Positions 53,868-63,748 of a stretch of 64,000 nt of DNA are shown piece after piece; positions within the stretch are counted from its first letter, which is position 1; each line of letters starts with the position of its first letter. The notes below the pieces were generated by a model, which searched no databases, was not told the origin of the DNA, and saw nothing but the letters and a program-made list of their open reading frames with translations. The position numbers and the translations under genes are program-made. The DNA is from Planctomycetaceae bacterium. Lineage in GTDB: Bacteria > Planctomycetota > Planctomycetia > Planctomycetales > Planctomycetaceae. The DNA is taken from NCBI GenBank assembly GCA_041398825.1, contig JAWKTX010000007.1:186001-250000 (forward strand), given 5' to 3'.

Positions 53868-54726
53868 TCAAAGCGAGGCTCTGAACAGCTGTGCGTCGAG
53901 AGTCTGTCAACAAACCAGCAGGACGCAATGGTTATCTGCGGCGATCAGCATGGCTGTCTTCATTCAGTTCACCCCTGAAATCTCAGCGCATGATTTCTGG
54001 ATCGAACCTTCTACGTTTCGCGCGGCCAGTAGCGAACTGATCTTCGTTCGTCTAAAGGTCGGGCAGGACTTTGATGGCGCTTCGCTTCGCCGAAACCCAA
54101 CAGCAATTCAGTCGTTCAGAACGACGTTTGATGATGGAGTCAGCGAGATCCAGGGAAATCCAGGCGATGAACCGGCCGGATTTGTGCTGCTGCCATCGCC
54201 CGGCCTGCACGTCCTGAGCTACCAAAGTCATCCCACAAAACTGATGATGAATGCAGAACGATTTCAGGCCTATCTGCAGGAAGCTGGTCTGGATTCGGTG
54301 ATCCGTATCCGCAGGGAACGCGGACAGTCTGAAACACTCGGTCGCGAACGATTTATCCGTTGTGCAAAGGCGATGGTTCTGGCCGGAAAAGAGAACTCCG
54401 ATGGCTTCGATCGCATCCTTGGCCTGACACTCGAACTGATCCCGGAAACCAACCCTCATACCATACAGCCCGGGCATATCATGAGCCTCCGGTTACTGCA
54501 TGACAAACAGCCTCAGGGCGATGCACTGGTATTCGCACGAAACATGAACACACCGGATCAGCCTGTTTCCGCACGCACCGATGAAGAGGGCCGCGTCCGA
54601 TTCTGTCTTCCGGAGCACGGGCAGTGGCTGATTTCCTGTATTCAGATGGTTCAGGTTGACAATGACAATCTCGTTGACTGGGAAAGTCGATGGGCCTCGC
54701 TGACGTTTCAGATTGATTCACCGTAA
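53854..54726 (+). CDS. DUF4198 periplasmic protein
   Basis: A 290-residue exported protein. After a signal-like stretch (WLSAAISMAVFIQF) comes the family's defining AHDFWIEPS, where the His is usually the first mature residue. Further phrases are VRLKVGQDFDGASLRRNP, LELIPETNPHTI and TDEEGRVRFCLPEHGQWLISC. DUF4198 proteins resemble the periplasmic part of nickel/cobalt uptake systems (NikM-like), but no permease is nearby. The start at 53854 overlaps the DUF4331 gene by 14 bp, so the two are coupled. A later ATG at 53950 is also possible. Confidence 0.85.
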   Translation: MTRTDQSEALNSCASRVCQQTSRTQWLSAAISMAVFIQFTPEISAHDFWIEPSTFRAASSELIFVRLKVGQDFDGASLRRNPTAIQSFRTTFDDGVSEIQGNPGDEPAGFVLLPSPGLHVLSYQSHPTKLMMNAERFQAYLQEAGLDSVIRIRRERGQSETLGRERFIRCAKAMVLAGKENSDGFDRILGLTLELIPETNPHTIQPGHIMSLRLLHDKQPQGDALVFARNMNTPDQPVSARTDEEGRVRFCLPEHGQWLISCIQMVQVDNDNLVDWESRWASLTFQIDSP

Positions 54727-54770
54727 TCCTGCGATGATGTCCATTACTTCAAACAAGAGAAGGAAGCAGC

Positions 54771-55106
54771 ATGTATCTGTATGTTGAAATGTGGAACGCC
54801 AAACCATCATGGCTCGGACTGCCGCAGGGTCAGCGAGAGGCATTCATGAAGAAAGTGGATGCATTTCTTGCAACGATCAAGCCTGAAGATGCCGAAGTCT
54901 ATGGCTGCTGCGTTAATGATGGCGACACCATGCCCAGAGCCGGATATGCCTATCTGGTTGTCTGGAAAGTCAGGGATAAATCCTGCGTCAAGGCAATTGC
55001 AGACGGTACGGCTGCTGTTGGTTTTTACGACTACTTTGACCAGGTGAACATTGGCGGAAACCAGCTGACCGCAGACGAACTTGTTGGCGCTTTGATGTCG
55101 CTCTAG
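54771..55106 (+). CDS. Small conserved protein, tandem paralogue 1
   Basis: A 111-residue soluble protein that starts MYLYVEMWNAKPSWL, with AAGGAAG upstream of the ATG. It shares length and a clear pattern with the protein at 55379-55714: M-Y-x-Y-x-E-x-W-x-A-K near the start, GC near 45, an acidic D-x-x-D-T, GYxY...VW, DGT, and YFxQVNxG near the end. I cannot name the function; the layout suggests a small alpha/beta domain. It lies 44 bp after the DUF4198 gene and may share its transcript. Confidence 0.82.
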   Translation: MYLYVEMWNAKPSWLGLPQGQREAFMKKVDAFLATIKPEDAEVYGCCVNDGDTMPRAGYAYLVVWKVRDKSCVKAIADGTAAVGFYDYFDQVNIGGNQLTADELVGALMSL

Positions 55107-55378
55107 CTGACTGTGCTGTTGAAGTTGATACCGACAGATGCAGCACGGCCCGCATCAAATCGTTCCGAACAACTGCAGCTGTCATCAGCAGGAGTGGGCG
55201 AAACACCAACACCATTCCTGCGAGCGTTCTTCGACTGACGGTTTCTATTCCCCAAATGAACGATATGATTGGGGACACACAAAGTCAGGACTTCTGAAAA
55301 CGTGATCGACAGAGTCTGCCTTGAGTCATACTCCCGGAACAAACGATCAATCGCCCTCATTCACAGGATGCATTGAGA

Positions 55379-55714
55379 ATGTATTGGTACATGGAAACGT
55401 GGCGGGCAAAGCAGGCCTGGCTGGACCTTGACGAAGAAGGTCGGCTTGCCTTCGCAACCAGCGTCAAGGCTCTGCTCGACACGTTATTCAGTGACGACCT
55501 GAAACTGCTGGGTTGCGTTATAACGGACGAAGACACTCAGTTGCACGGTGGCTATCAGTATGCTGCCGTCTGGCAGGCGACCGATCGATCACACATTGCA
55601 AAGATCGAAGACGGAACGGAGAAGATCGGATGGCATAAATATTTTGAGCAGGTCAATCACGGTAGTGAGCTGAAAAGCGCGGAAGCCGTCATTGGCCATA
55701 TGTTGCAGCTGTGA
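55379..55714 (+). CDS. Small conserved protein, tandem paralogue 2
   Basis: A 111-residue protein, the same length as its neighbour. It starts MYWYMETWRAKQAWL, has GC...TDEDT, GYQYAAVW, DGTEKIGWHKYFEQVNHG and ends HMLQL. An ATG at 55379 with AGGA upstream was chosen; a TTG at 55373 is in frame. The two copies have diverged well beyond half their residues while keeping the motif spacing, so the pair is old. A 270-bp spacer with no gene separates them. Confidence 0.82.
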   Translation: MYWYMETWRAKQAWLDLDEEGRLAFATSVKALLDTLFSDDLKLLGCVITDEDTQLHGGYQYAAVWQATDRSHIAKIEDGTEKIGWHKYFEQVNHGSELKSAEAVIGHMLQL

Positions 55715-55886
55715 AGGATCCTGCGACCGAGGGTCACTATGTCAGCGGAATCCTCCGACTCGCAGCCTCCATGCCTGTGGAAGAAACGCCGAACGTCTGT
55801 CTCGAGGCATAACAAAGAGCATTCCAACGGGCAGACCGGCCCTCAGTGCGCTTTGGTTCCGGTCAGAAGGATCTCAATGGTTCGGA

Positions 55887-56516
55887 TCATACGGCTGGTG
55901 AAAACGGATCATCATCAGGATCCTGGTTCCATACATATTCCATTTTCCGGGCGGCCTCGGTTGCAGTGTGTTTGCCGCAGAGTCGCTCAATGAGTCCCAG
56001 TGCCATGTCGATGCCGGAAGAAACACCGGACGACGTGATGATGCTCTGATCGTCAACCCAGCGTGCGTGTCTTTGCCAGAGCACCTTCGGGCCCTGCTGG
56101 ATGACCCAGTCCCAGGCAAGTTTGTTTGATGTCGCCCTCCGCCCATCCAGTAATCCTGTTCGTGCCAATAAAGCAGCGCCGGTGCAGACGGTCGCGGTGA
56201 TCTTCGAGCGTTCGCTGGCCGCTGCGAGTTGATTGAGGAACACCTGGTCATCGACAAGTTTGCGCGTTCCGAGGCCACCTGGCACCAGAAGGATGTCCCA
56301 GGCAGGGGCATCAGTGAATGCATATTGAGCAACGGTTGCAATTCCTTCACCACTCATAGCCGCCCCGGCGCTGGTGCCCACTGTGAAGCATTCGAAACAC
56401 TTTACGGGCTGTCCGGGGGAACATGCCCAGAATGCTTCTACCGGACCATATGCATCCAGAGCCGTGAAACCATCGAAGACAACGACAGCAACTTTCATCA
56501 CGGGAGCTTGTGTCAT
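55887..56516 (-). CDS. DJ-1/PfpI family protein, isonitrile-hydratase-like
   Basis: A 209-residue class I glutamine-amidotransferase-like protein. The nucleophile elbow Cys is C111 in ITATVCTGAALLARTGLLDG. The start MKVAVVVFDGFTALDAYGPVEAF has the conserved acidic residue in its loop, and VPGGLGTRKLV, RRATSNKLAWDWV and TSSGVSSGIDMAL follow. This set resembles isocyanide hydratase (InhA) and the N-terminal half of GATase-AraC regulators; there is no HTH here, so an enzyme is likelier. The start at 56516 (MTQAPVMKVAV) has AAGAAG upstream; longer frames exist. Confidence 0.9.
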   Translation of the reverse strand: MTQAPVMKVAVVVFDGFTALDAYGPVEAFWACSPGQPVKCFECFTVGTSAGAAMSGEGIATVAQYAFTDAPAWDILLVPGGLGTRKLVDDQVFLNQLAAASERSKITATVCTGAALLARTGLLDGRRATSNKLAWDWVIQQGPKVLWQRHARWVDDQSIITSSGVSSGIDMALGLIERLCGKHTATEAARKMEYVWNQDPDDDPFSPAV

Positions 56517-56687
56517 GCTGATTTCTTCTTTCTGGAGCCTACCGTTCGGCAAGCAGACTTGCCGCTCAGCTAAAGCCGCCGCGCAGCGGTGAATGTTCCC
56601 CGGTACGAATCGATGTCTCGTGGAACTGGTGATGGCCATTCTGAGAATGCCCGGCCACACAGAATACAGACAATACGCTTTCAGCGG

Positions 56688-56778
56688 TCCGTCGAAGAAT
56701 CAGGACAGGCACGCTGAACAGCTGTAAAACGTCGTATTTTCAGGTCTCCCGCTCGTGCCAGTCCCGTTCTTCAACAGG
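56688..56778 (+). repeat. Dispersed hairpin repeat (family A), copy 2
   Basis: Ends: TCCGTCGAAGAATCAGGAC on the left and, on the opposite strand, CCTGTTGAAGAACGGGACTG on the right. In this copy the A-run is broken by a G (AAGAA), and the partner arm is changed to match (TTCTT). It lies in the spacer between the PfpI and PGDYG-like genes. Confidence 0.78.
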
Positions 56779-56795
56779 CTGCCAGGTTAACCGTC

Positions 56796-57260
56796 TTACT
56801 GAATGGCGGTATACGTTCGCCCAAACAGGATCTGGTCCACAATCCAAACGTCGGCAGGATAAGCAGTGTCGCGGTCCTCGAAATTCTTGAGCAGAAAATC
56901 ACCGGCCTTACCCGATAGTCTGCCCCATGAAGATTCAATTGAGAACGGATGATCAATTTGCGTGGCCATGACTCCTTTAGCGTTGAGTTCAGGCTGATAC
57001 TTTTGCCAACCTTCGGCGTCGATTTCATGTGTTGCCGTATAGCGGCGATTCAGATCGTCCTCAGTCTGCGGCCAGATATCTCCCGCTTCGCCTCGACAAA
57101 GAAAATGACCGGCTTCAACCTGTTCTTCGCCTTCCAGAGTCTTCACTGTCTGAGCCAACACCAGTTTCTTTGCCCAAATTGGTCGCATCTTCTTTGCGTG
57201 AAACCATTTCCCGGCAGCGTCGGCTTCGTCAAGAATCGTTTTGTTGGGAGTACCCGTCAT
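56796..57260 (-). CDS. PGDYG-like conserved protein
   Basis: A 154-residue cytoplasmic protein with a C-terminal segment KAGDFLLKNFEDRDTAYPADVWIVDQILFGRTY. This resembles proteins described as PGDYG-domain proteins, but I judge by eye only. The N-terminus (KKMRPIWAKKLVLAQTVKTLEGEEQVEAGHFLCRGEAGDIWP) is beta-rich and has no obvious catalytic residues. It starts MTGTPNKTILDEADAAG. It shares the minus strand with PfpI, DUF1003 and Ndh, in a loose row rather than a tight operon. Confidence 0.7.
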   Translation of the reverse strand: MTGTPNKTILDEADAAGKWFHAKKMRPIWAKKLVLAQTVKTLEGEEQVEAGHFLCRGEAGDIWPQTEDDLNRRYTATHEIDAEGWQKYQPELNAKGVMATQIDHPFSIESSWGRLSGKAGDFLLKNFEDRDTAYPADVWIVDQILFGRTYTAIQ

Positions 57261-57459
57261 GTGTGTTTCGTTTGGTTTCTTTGCTGTGGGCAGTTTGAGA
57301 TTCGGTGTAATCTGATACTGGTTACACGCTCACATCTCGCCCGAATGCTACCACACGGAAAGAATGCAGTCAGGTTTGTGGTGTGGAGGCAGTCTGTTTT
57401 GGGTCGACTCTTGTCGCAATCCGGATTGCCGAAACCTTGTCTGAAAGAGGCCAGGTCAA

Positions 57460-58158
57460 TCAATGACGTTTGCCGATTTCTTCCAGCAAATCCGTTTGTA
57501 CCTGCTGAATTTCGAGAAGCCGCTGCCATTGGTGTGTAAGCAGCAGATCCATCTTGGAATGTAAATGGCGAATCTCAAGTTCTGCCTTCAGATTCACGCG
57601 ATAATCGTTATCCGCTTTCAGTCGATCTTTTTCGTTCTGTCGATTCTGGCTCATCATGATGATTGGTGCCTGAATAGCGGCAAGACACGACAAGACCAGG
57701 TTCAGCAGAATAAACGGAAACGGATCGAATGGCCTGCGGAACAGAGCCAGTGAATTGATCGTGATCCAGACAATCAGCACGCCGGTAAAAATCAAAATGA
57801 ACGTCCAGCTACCACCAAAGGTGGCAACTTTGTCAGCCAACTGCTGCCCAAAGGTCATCGCTTCATCAGCTTCATCATTGAGATTCTGCGTCAGCACATC
57901 GTGCTGACGCAGACTTTCAACAACTTCACGTTCCAGTGTCGACAATTCGCCACGTTCCTGCTCCAGCACATCCTGAACATACAAACTCCGATAATGATTC
58001 AGGTCCTCATGGCAGATATACGCATCCGCGTTCCAGCCCGGATGTTCTGTCAGAATTCGATCAAACATCAACGGACGAACAAATCGACCGGGAGTCAGAT
58101 CCGACAGTGAAAAAAGTTTACCGCAGACACTGCATGTCGTCTTATGGTTATTTGTCAT
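57460..58158 (-). CDS. DUF1003 membrane protein with zinc-ribbon-like start
   Basis: A 232-residue protein. CSVCGKLFSLSDL lies near the start. Two TM helices (about 115-135 and 150-170) flank FDPFPFILLNLVLSCLAAIQAPIIMMSQNRQ, the DUF1003 signature. A charged coiled C-terminus follows (LRAELEIRHLHSKMDLLL-like, TDLLEEIGKRH). The start at 58158 (MTNNHKTTCSVCG) was preferred to 58245, which would overlap the Ndh gene. It lies 40 bp after Ndh on the same strand and is probably co-transcribed. Function is unknown. Confidence 0.88.
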   Translation of the reverse strand: MTNNHKTTCSVCGKLFSLSDLTPGRFVRPLMFDRILTEHPGWNADAYICHEDLNHYRSLYVQDVLEQERGELSTLEREVVESLRQHDVLTQNLNDEADEAMTFGQQLADKVATFGGSWTFILIFTGVLIVWITINSLALFRRPFDPFPFILLNLVLSCLAAIQAPIIMMSQNRQNEKDRLKADNDYRVNLKAELEIRHLHSKMDLLLTHQWQRLLEIQQVQTDLLEEIGKRH

Positions 58159-58198
58159 GGATTCTCTGGTGCCACCTAACGATGCCAATCGGACCAGT

Positions 58199-59545
58199 TT
58201 AAGATGCTGACTTGCCGGATTTGACCTGAGGCTGCTGTTGAGCACTCTGGATGACCACTGACGTTTCCCCGGTAATTAAGCGCGAGCTGCGGTTGAAGGT
58301 CAGATAGCTCCACGCCCACTGGCACAATATCAGAACCCGGTTCTGATATTGCACGATCTGCAGCAAATGAACAACAAGCCACAGCAACCAGGCAAAAAAA
58401 CCGCAAAACTGTTTCTGGCCAATCTGTGCCACCGCGGCCGCGCGACCAATCGTCGCCATTGTGCCACGGTCCACATACCGAAACGACGTGGCGTCCTTCC
58501 GACCAGCAATTCGGTCAGTAATTCTTCTGGCGACAAACTCACCCTGTTTCATGGCCACAGGAGCCAGCCCGGGAAGAGGCTTTCCAGCTTCGTTCAGGCA
58601 CATCGCGATGTCCCCAATGACGAAAATATGTTCGTGTCCATCGACATTTAACTGCGGTGTCACGGGGACACGACCTGCCCGATCCGTCTCGACGCCACAC
58701 GCCGTAGCGACGATCTTCCCGAGCGGATTGGCCCGGACCCCTGCCGCCCAGAGTACCGTTCTTGTTTGCACAATTGACTCACCATCAGCGCTCGTCAACT
58801 TCACGTGGCCTTCCGTTAATTCCGTGACTTTCGTGTGGACATGAATTTCGATCCCGCGCGAACGGATTTTATCAGCTGCTCGCCGACAAAGATCTTCGGG
58901 ATAGTGCGCCAAAACATGTTCGCTCGCTTCAACCAACAGAATTCGAGCATCTTCAGGATGAATGTGCCTGAAGTCGTGTTTCAGGGTATGTTGAGCGATC
59001 TCGGACAACGCTCCGGCAAGTTCGACGCCTGTTGGTCCACCCCCAACAATAACAAACGTCATCAGGGCCCTGCGAATATCCGGATCTGCTTCGCGTTCTG
59101 CCGCTTCAAATGCCAGAAAAATGCGTCGCCTGATGTTGGTCGCATCGTCAATGGACTTCAGTCCCGGTGCGTTCAATGCCCAGTCTTCGCGCCCGAAGTA
59201 ACTGTGAGTTGCCCCGGCTGCAACCACCAGATCGTCGAAATGAATTTCGCCATCAGCGAAGATCAAACGCTTCTTATTGATATCAACGTCGACGACTTCG
59301 GCCAGCAGGATTTCGCAGTTCGACTGTTTACGCAGAATATTTCGCAGGGGTGTTGCAATGTTGGCCGGAGAAAGTCCACCAGTTGCGACCTGGTACAGCA
59401 GCGGCTGAAAAAGGTGATAGTTATGGCGATCAACCAGTGAAATCCGAACATCGGCCTTTCGCAGGCGCCGGGCAGTTTCCAGGCCACCAAACCCACCACC
59501 AACGATCACCACATGTCGTTTCCGTTTCTTGTCAGCCTCGTTCAA
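58199..59545 (-). CDS. ndh: Type II NADH dehydrogenase
   Basis: A 448-residue FAD flavoprotein that oxidises NADH and reduces quinone without pumping protons. FAD-binding VIVGGGFGGLETARRL lies at about 13-28, YHLFQPLLYQVATGGL with its quinone-site residues at about 43-58, and NAD-binding VIVGGGPTGVELAGAL at about 164-180. TVLWAAGVRANPL, VIGDIAMCL and APVAMKQGEFVARRI follow, and the C-terminal amphipathic tail has FCGFFAWLLWLVVHLLQI for membrane attachment. Length is standard. The gene is expressed leftwards, with DUF1003 downstream. Confidence 0.95.
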   Translation of the reverse strand: MNEADKKRKRHVVIVGGGFGGLETARRLRKADVRISLVDRHNYHLFQPLLYQVATGGLSPANIATPLRNILRKQSNCEILLAEVVDVDINKKRLIFADGEIHFDDLVVAAGATHSYFGREDWALNAPGLKSIDDATNIRRRIFLAFEAAEREADPDIRRALMTFVIVGGGPTGVELAGALSEIAQHTLKHDFRHIHPEDARILLVEASEHVLAHYPEDLCRRAADKIRSRGIEIHVHTKVTELTEGHVKLTSADGESIVQTRTVLWAAGVRANPLGKIVATACGVETDRAGRVPVTPQLNVDGHEHIFVIGDIAMCLNEAGKPLPGLAPVAMKQGEFVARRITDRIAGRKDATSFRYVDRGTMATIGRAAAVAQIGQKQFCGFFAWLLWLVVHLLQIVQYQNRVLILCQWAWSYLTFNRSSRLITGETSVVIQSAQQQPQVKSGKSAS

Positions 59546-60144
59546 CTCTCGTCTTTCTTTGTGTCGGACAGCACCTTGTTGCTTGAAATCATCCGCAGTC
59601 TATCGACAGCACATCATCGCTGGCCACTTCGCTCGGAAAGATCTGATCGACCGCAGAATCACAGAGACCAGGAAAAGGATCACCCATCGTTAATCCGACG
59701 GGAGCAGTTTCCGTCGGCAAGCATCTGATGCGTTGCAAGCCCTGAGCCCGTCGACCGGTGGCCCGTCACGATTCGTTCCGTTGTCAGCCTGTTGAAAAAC
59801 AACCCGACACCGCAGTGAGGGATGGCTGAACCTTGCAGACCTGTGAAAATGCCCTTTTCGAGTTGCCTTTCGTTTTGCTTTTTTTGACGGCCATTGAATG
59901 TTCGTGTCCCGAATGGCTCACGCCGGAGATCCCCGGTTGGTCTCGCCGTCCATAGCGACAGATCTGTCGATTCGATGCAAACATTGAGGGGCAGAAAGAT
60001 CCCGGGTGTGATGGCCAGGTGTGAGTCAATCGGTGCAATCTGTCTGAGCAGTAATTATTATAGCGTGACTCAGACAGCAATTCCGGATGTCCCGCGCTGC
60101 CTGAGATTCCAGCCGACCTTAGATCCCGCCTGAAAGCATGTTCC
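59546..60144. other. Spacer between divergent ndh and PVC dehydrogenase genes
   Basis: About 600 bp with no convincing gene. It includes a 7-bp stem (CCGACGG 59695-59701, CCGTCGG 59711-59717) and a fragment at about 59792-59805 (CCTGTTGAAAAAC) resembling one end of the family-A repeat; the rest of that copy is not recognisable. Both promoters must lie here, but I see no clear boxes. Confidence 0.45.
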
Positions 60145-63100
60145 ATGCCAACCTCTCCTGATTCATTCAGCCGTCTGACAACTTCTCGCCGCTGGCTGCT
60201 GGCACTTGTCGTCCTGCTGATGCAATCGTGGTCCGTTCCTGCACAGGAAAAGAATCCATTCGCTCTGGGAGTCCGGGAGACAGAGCCACTGACGGCCGAG
60301 CAGGAATTGACGACCTTCCGTTTGCCTCCGGGATTTCGAGTAGAGTTGGTCGCGTCTGAGCCGCAAATCGCAAAACCCATGAATCTGGCTTTTGATACGC
60401 GAGGACGGCTGTGGGTGAGCAGCTCGGAAGAGTATCCATTCGCAGCGAAATCCGACTCCGTTCCGCGGGACACAATCCGGATCCTTGAAGACACAGATGG
60501 CGATGGTCGAACAGACAAAGTCACGACGTTTGCAGACAAGCTGAACATTCCGATTGGTTTGTACCCTTACAGAGATGGAGTCATCTGCTTCAGCATTCCA
60601 AACATCATGTTTCTGCGTGACACGGATGGAGATGATATTTGCGACGTTCGGGAAGTGCTTTATGGTCCATTCGATACGACTCGTGACACGCACGGTATGA
60701 ACAACTCTTTCCGTCGCGGATCCGATGGATGGATTTACGCGTGCCATGGATTTAATAATCGGTCAGAAGTCAAAGGACGCGATGGAAACGTCGTTTCAAT
60801 GTCGTCAGGCAATACCTATCGCTTTCAGCCTGACGGTTCTCGCATTGAGCATTTCACGCATGGCCAGGTCAATCCGTTCGGAATGGCCATCGATCAGTTC
60901 GATGATATTCTGACCGCCGACTGCCACACCAAGCCTGTCACTCTGCTGATTCAGGGAGGTTACTACGAGAGTTTTGGAAAGCCGCATGACGGGCTTGGCT
61001 ATGTTCCCAATGTGATGGAGCATCTGCACGGATCAACTGCCATTGGCGGCATCGCCCTCGGACAGCACACCTCCTTTCCCTCGGAGTTTCAGCGCAGTAG
61101 TTTCGGTGGTAACGTGATGACGTCCCGCATTAATCGCAATACGCTGGAACATGTGGGATCGACCGTGAAGGCGATTGAACAGCCGGACCTGATGTCGACC
61201 TCTGATCCCTGGTTCCGTCCTGTCGATATGATTGCGGGGCCCGATGGAAGCCTGTACGTCGCCGATTTCTATAACCGCATCATCGGGCACTATGAAGTGG
61301 ATTTGTATCACCCGGGCCGTGACCGTCACCGGGGCCGAATCTGGAAGATCAGCTATGTCGGCGATGGATCGACGGGCGAAGTGCAATCGACAGACGTGAC
61401 AAGACTTTCTCCATCAGTGCTTGTTGAACGACTGGCAACGGCCAACTACCAGACCGCTCGCATGATCGCGGACCACATCACAGATGAAATGGGGCTCGAT
61501 TCAGCAGACAGAAAACAAACCGTCCTCGACCTGAAAAAGGCGCTGAAAGAAACGTCGCCGGTGAAGCGTCAACGGTCGCTGCGCATACTGCAGCGAATGG
61601 GGCAACTGAACTTCACAGAGCTGAAAGAGGCTGCCACCGACACTGACGAACTGGTTCGGCTGCATGCATTTCGCGCGCTCAACACGGCCTCGCCGGAAAG
61701 CGTGTCCGGGCTTACGGCCATGGCCGTCCAGGACCTGCTTCAGAAAGGCTTTTCCGATTCAAGTCCTCTGGTCCGGCGGGCGGCGGTGATCGCTGCGGCA
61801 CGCCACACCCGTCGCTCCAGCATTCCGCTATTGCTGAAGCTGTTGGCCAGCATTCCCACGGACGATGTGCACTTGCGACACGCCACACGAATGACGCTCC
61901 GAGATCATCTTCGAAATGAAGACTGGTTCCGGGATCTGACGAGCGGACCCCTCACCGATTTCGAGTCGGGCGTCGTAGCGGATCTGTGTCTGGCACTGAA
62001 GACTCCTGCTGCCGGTGAATTCATCGCCTCCAACCTTGCCAGCCTTGCAAAATCGAATCCCGGGCAGCTGTCAGAAATGGTGCAATTTGCGGCCGCTTAT
62101 GTGTCTCCGATATCGGCGGAACTTGTAGCCGAAACTGTGCAAAAAGAATTTCCGGAAAACGAATCGCTACAGCTGAGTCTTCTGACATCCATGGCGGCTG
62201 GCCTGCAGCAGCGTGGGATGACAGCCCCCGCGGCGGTGAATCGCTGGGCCGAACATCGGGTGTTGTCGCTACTCGGAATGACCTCCCCCAATGACCTGGA
62301 ATCACTGCACGTTGTGCAGGCGTTGCCGTGGCAAAACCTGAAACATCCCAGTTTCCCGGACGAACAGGATGCATGGACGGTTTCGTATTCGCGACGGTCA
62401 TCAGACGGCATGCAGAACACACCGCTCCACAGCAGCTTCGAGAATGGAGAACAGCGGACCGGCATTTACCGTTCTTCGCCATTTGAACTGACGGAGAAAC
62501 TGAGTTTCTACGTGGCCGGGCACGATGGAATTCCGAGTATGCCATTGAAGGGCAATAACTACATTCGGCTTCGGGATGCAAACACGAATGAGCTGTTTCT
62601 GGAGACACCGCCTCGTCGCAATGATGTCGCGCAGCGAGTCGAATGGGAGACGTCAAAGTGGCGGGGCAGGATGGCAGTCGTTGAACTGGTCGACGGGGAC
62701 AGTTCGGGGGCCTACGCCTGGATGTCGGTCGGTCGTTTTTCTGACGAACGGCTCAATCCTGACCGCGGACCGCAGAAGCGCGAGCAGGCCTGTCAGTTGA
62801 TCGCACTTTATGAATTGAGATCTCTTGAGCCTGCAATCCAGCACCTGATTCAGCGTGATGGTTTGTCACGAAGTGAAATTCGGGCAATGGCTTCTGCCCT
62901 GATTCGTCTCCAACCGGATTCACGTCTGTCAGCCGTATCACTCATTCCTTCGATTGCCGGAACCCCATCCGAAGTGGTTCAGGCCGCGATTGAACTCATC
63001 GTTAATCGCCGTGTTGAGGAAGCCAGGGAAGTCCTCGCGCGAGCCGCTGTGTTTGCGACGTCAGCCGAACAGCTTCAAATAGCAGAACAGCTAACTGTGG

Positions 63101-63720
63101 ATCAGCATGGATCCGAGGTGCTGGTGGCACTGATCGAAGCCGGGAAAATGTCGGCCAGGCTACTGACGCGGCCCACGGTTTCTCAACGATTGTTGGTCGC
63201 AAACACTGTTTTGCAGGATCGAATCAGGAATCTGACCGCGTCGCTGCCGGATGAGAATGCTGCCATCGAGAAGCTGATCGCGAAACGTCGAAAGGACCAT
63301 GCTTCAGCTTCGGCGAGTGTCGCTGCGGGAGCAGAAATCTTCCGGAAGAACTGTGCTGTTTGTCATCAGGTTGCCGGTGAAGGCAGAAAAGTGGGTCCCA
63401 ACCTGGATGGGATCGGAAATCGTGGTCTCGACCGCGTGGTCGAAGACGTTCTTGCTCCCAACCGAAACGTTGATGTTGCTTTTCGCACATCGACCGTTGT
63501 CACTGTGGACGGCCGGGCATTGACAGGGCTCGTACGCGAACTGGAAGGCGATCGCCTGAGCATCACAGATAGCCAGGGCCGGGAGACATTGTTACCTGTT
63601 TCGGAAGCAGAGGAACGCATTCAATCGGCGTTGTCTCCCATGCCGGCCAACGTTGCAGAGATTCTGAACGACCAGCAGTTTCATGATCTGCTGGCATTCT
63701 TGCTGTCTCTGCGACACTGA
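60145..63720 (+). CDS. Secreted PVC-type dehydrogenase / HEAT / cytochrome c protein
   Basis: A 1191-residue exported protein. It has a signal peptide (RRWLLALVVLLMQSWSV, cleavage near PAQ). Residues about 45-420 form the beta-propeller PVC-type dehydrogenase domain (FRLPPGFRVELVASEPQIAKPMN, ILEDTDGDGRTDKVT, GPDGSLYVADFYNRIIGHY). A helical HEAT-like region follows (about 440-1040). The C-terminal cytochrome c domain has C1070-A-V-C1073-H1074 and a distal Met candidate in SPMPANVAEIL. This composition is typical of planctomycete secreted oxidoreductases; the substrate is unknown, with sugar derivatives a reasonable guess. Confidence 0.94.
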   Translation: MPTSPDSFSRLTTSRRWLLALVVLLMQSWSVPAQEKNPFALGVRETEPLTAEQELTTFRLPPGFRVELVASEPQIAKPMNLAFDTRGRLWVSSSEEYPFAAKSDSVPRDTIRILEDTDGDGRTDKVTTFADKLNIPIGLYPYRDGVICFSIPNIMFLRDTDGDDICDVREVLYGPFDTTRDTHGMNNSFRRGSDGWIYACHGFNNRSEVKGRDGNVVSMSSGNTYRFQPDGSRIEHFTHGQVNPFGMAIDQFDDILTADCHTKPVTLLIQGGYYESFGKPHDGLGYVPNVMEHLHGSTAIGGIALGQHTSFPSEFQRSSFGGNVMTSRINRNTLEHVGSTVKAIEQPDLMSTSDPWFRPVDMIAGPDGSLYVADFYNRIIGHYEVDLYHPGRDRHRGRIWKISYVGDGSTGEVQSTDVTRLSPSVLVERLATANYQTARMIADHITDEMGLDSADRKQTVLDLKKALKETSPVKRQRSLRILQRMGQLNFTELKEAATDTDELVRLHAFRALNTASPESVSGLTAMAVQDLLQKGFSDSSPLVRRAAVIAAARHTRRSSIPLLLKLLASIPTDDVHLRHATRMTLRDHLRNEDWFRDLTSGPLTDFESGVVADLCLALKTPAAGEFIASNLASLAKSNPGQLSEMVQFAAAYVSPISAELVAETVQKEFPENESLQLSLLTSMAAGLQQRGMTAPAAVNRWAEHRVLSLLGMTSPNDLESLHVVQALPWQNLKHPSFPDEQDAWTVSYSRRSSDGMQNTPLHSSFENGEQRTGIYRSSPFELTEKLSFYVAGHDGIPSMPLKGNNYIRLRDANTNELFLETPPRRNDVAQRVEWETSKWRGRMAVVELVDGDSSGAYAWMSVGRFSDERLNPDRGPQKREQACQLIALYELRSLEPAIQHLIQRDGLSRSEIRAMASALIRLQPDSRLSAVSLIPSIAGTPSEVVQAAIELIVNRRVEEAREVLARAAVFATSAEQLQIAEQLTVDQHGSEVLVALIEAGKMSARLLTRPTVSQRLLVANTVLQDRIRNLTASLPDENAAIEKLIAKRRKDHASASASVAAGAEIFRKNCAVCHQVAGEGRKVGPNLDGIGNRGLDRVVEDVLAPNRNVDVAFRTSTVVTVDGRALTGLVRELEGDRLSITDSQGRETLLPVSEAEERIQSALSPMPANVAEILNDQQFHDLLAFLLSLRH

Positions 63721-63748
63721 TCCATGGACACTGATCCTTGGCTTGGCT

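Noticed and set aside
59783..59870. Fourth family-A repeat copy
   Set aside because: Only the CCTGTTGAAAAAC end is recognisable; the internal block and second arm do not align, so it is at best a fragment.
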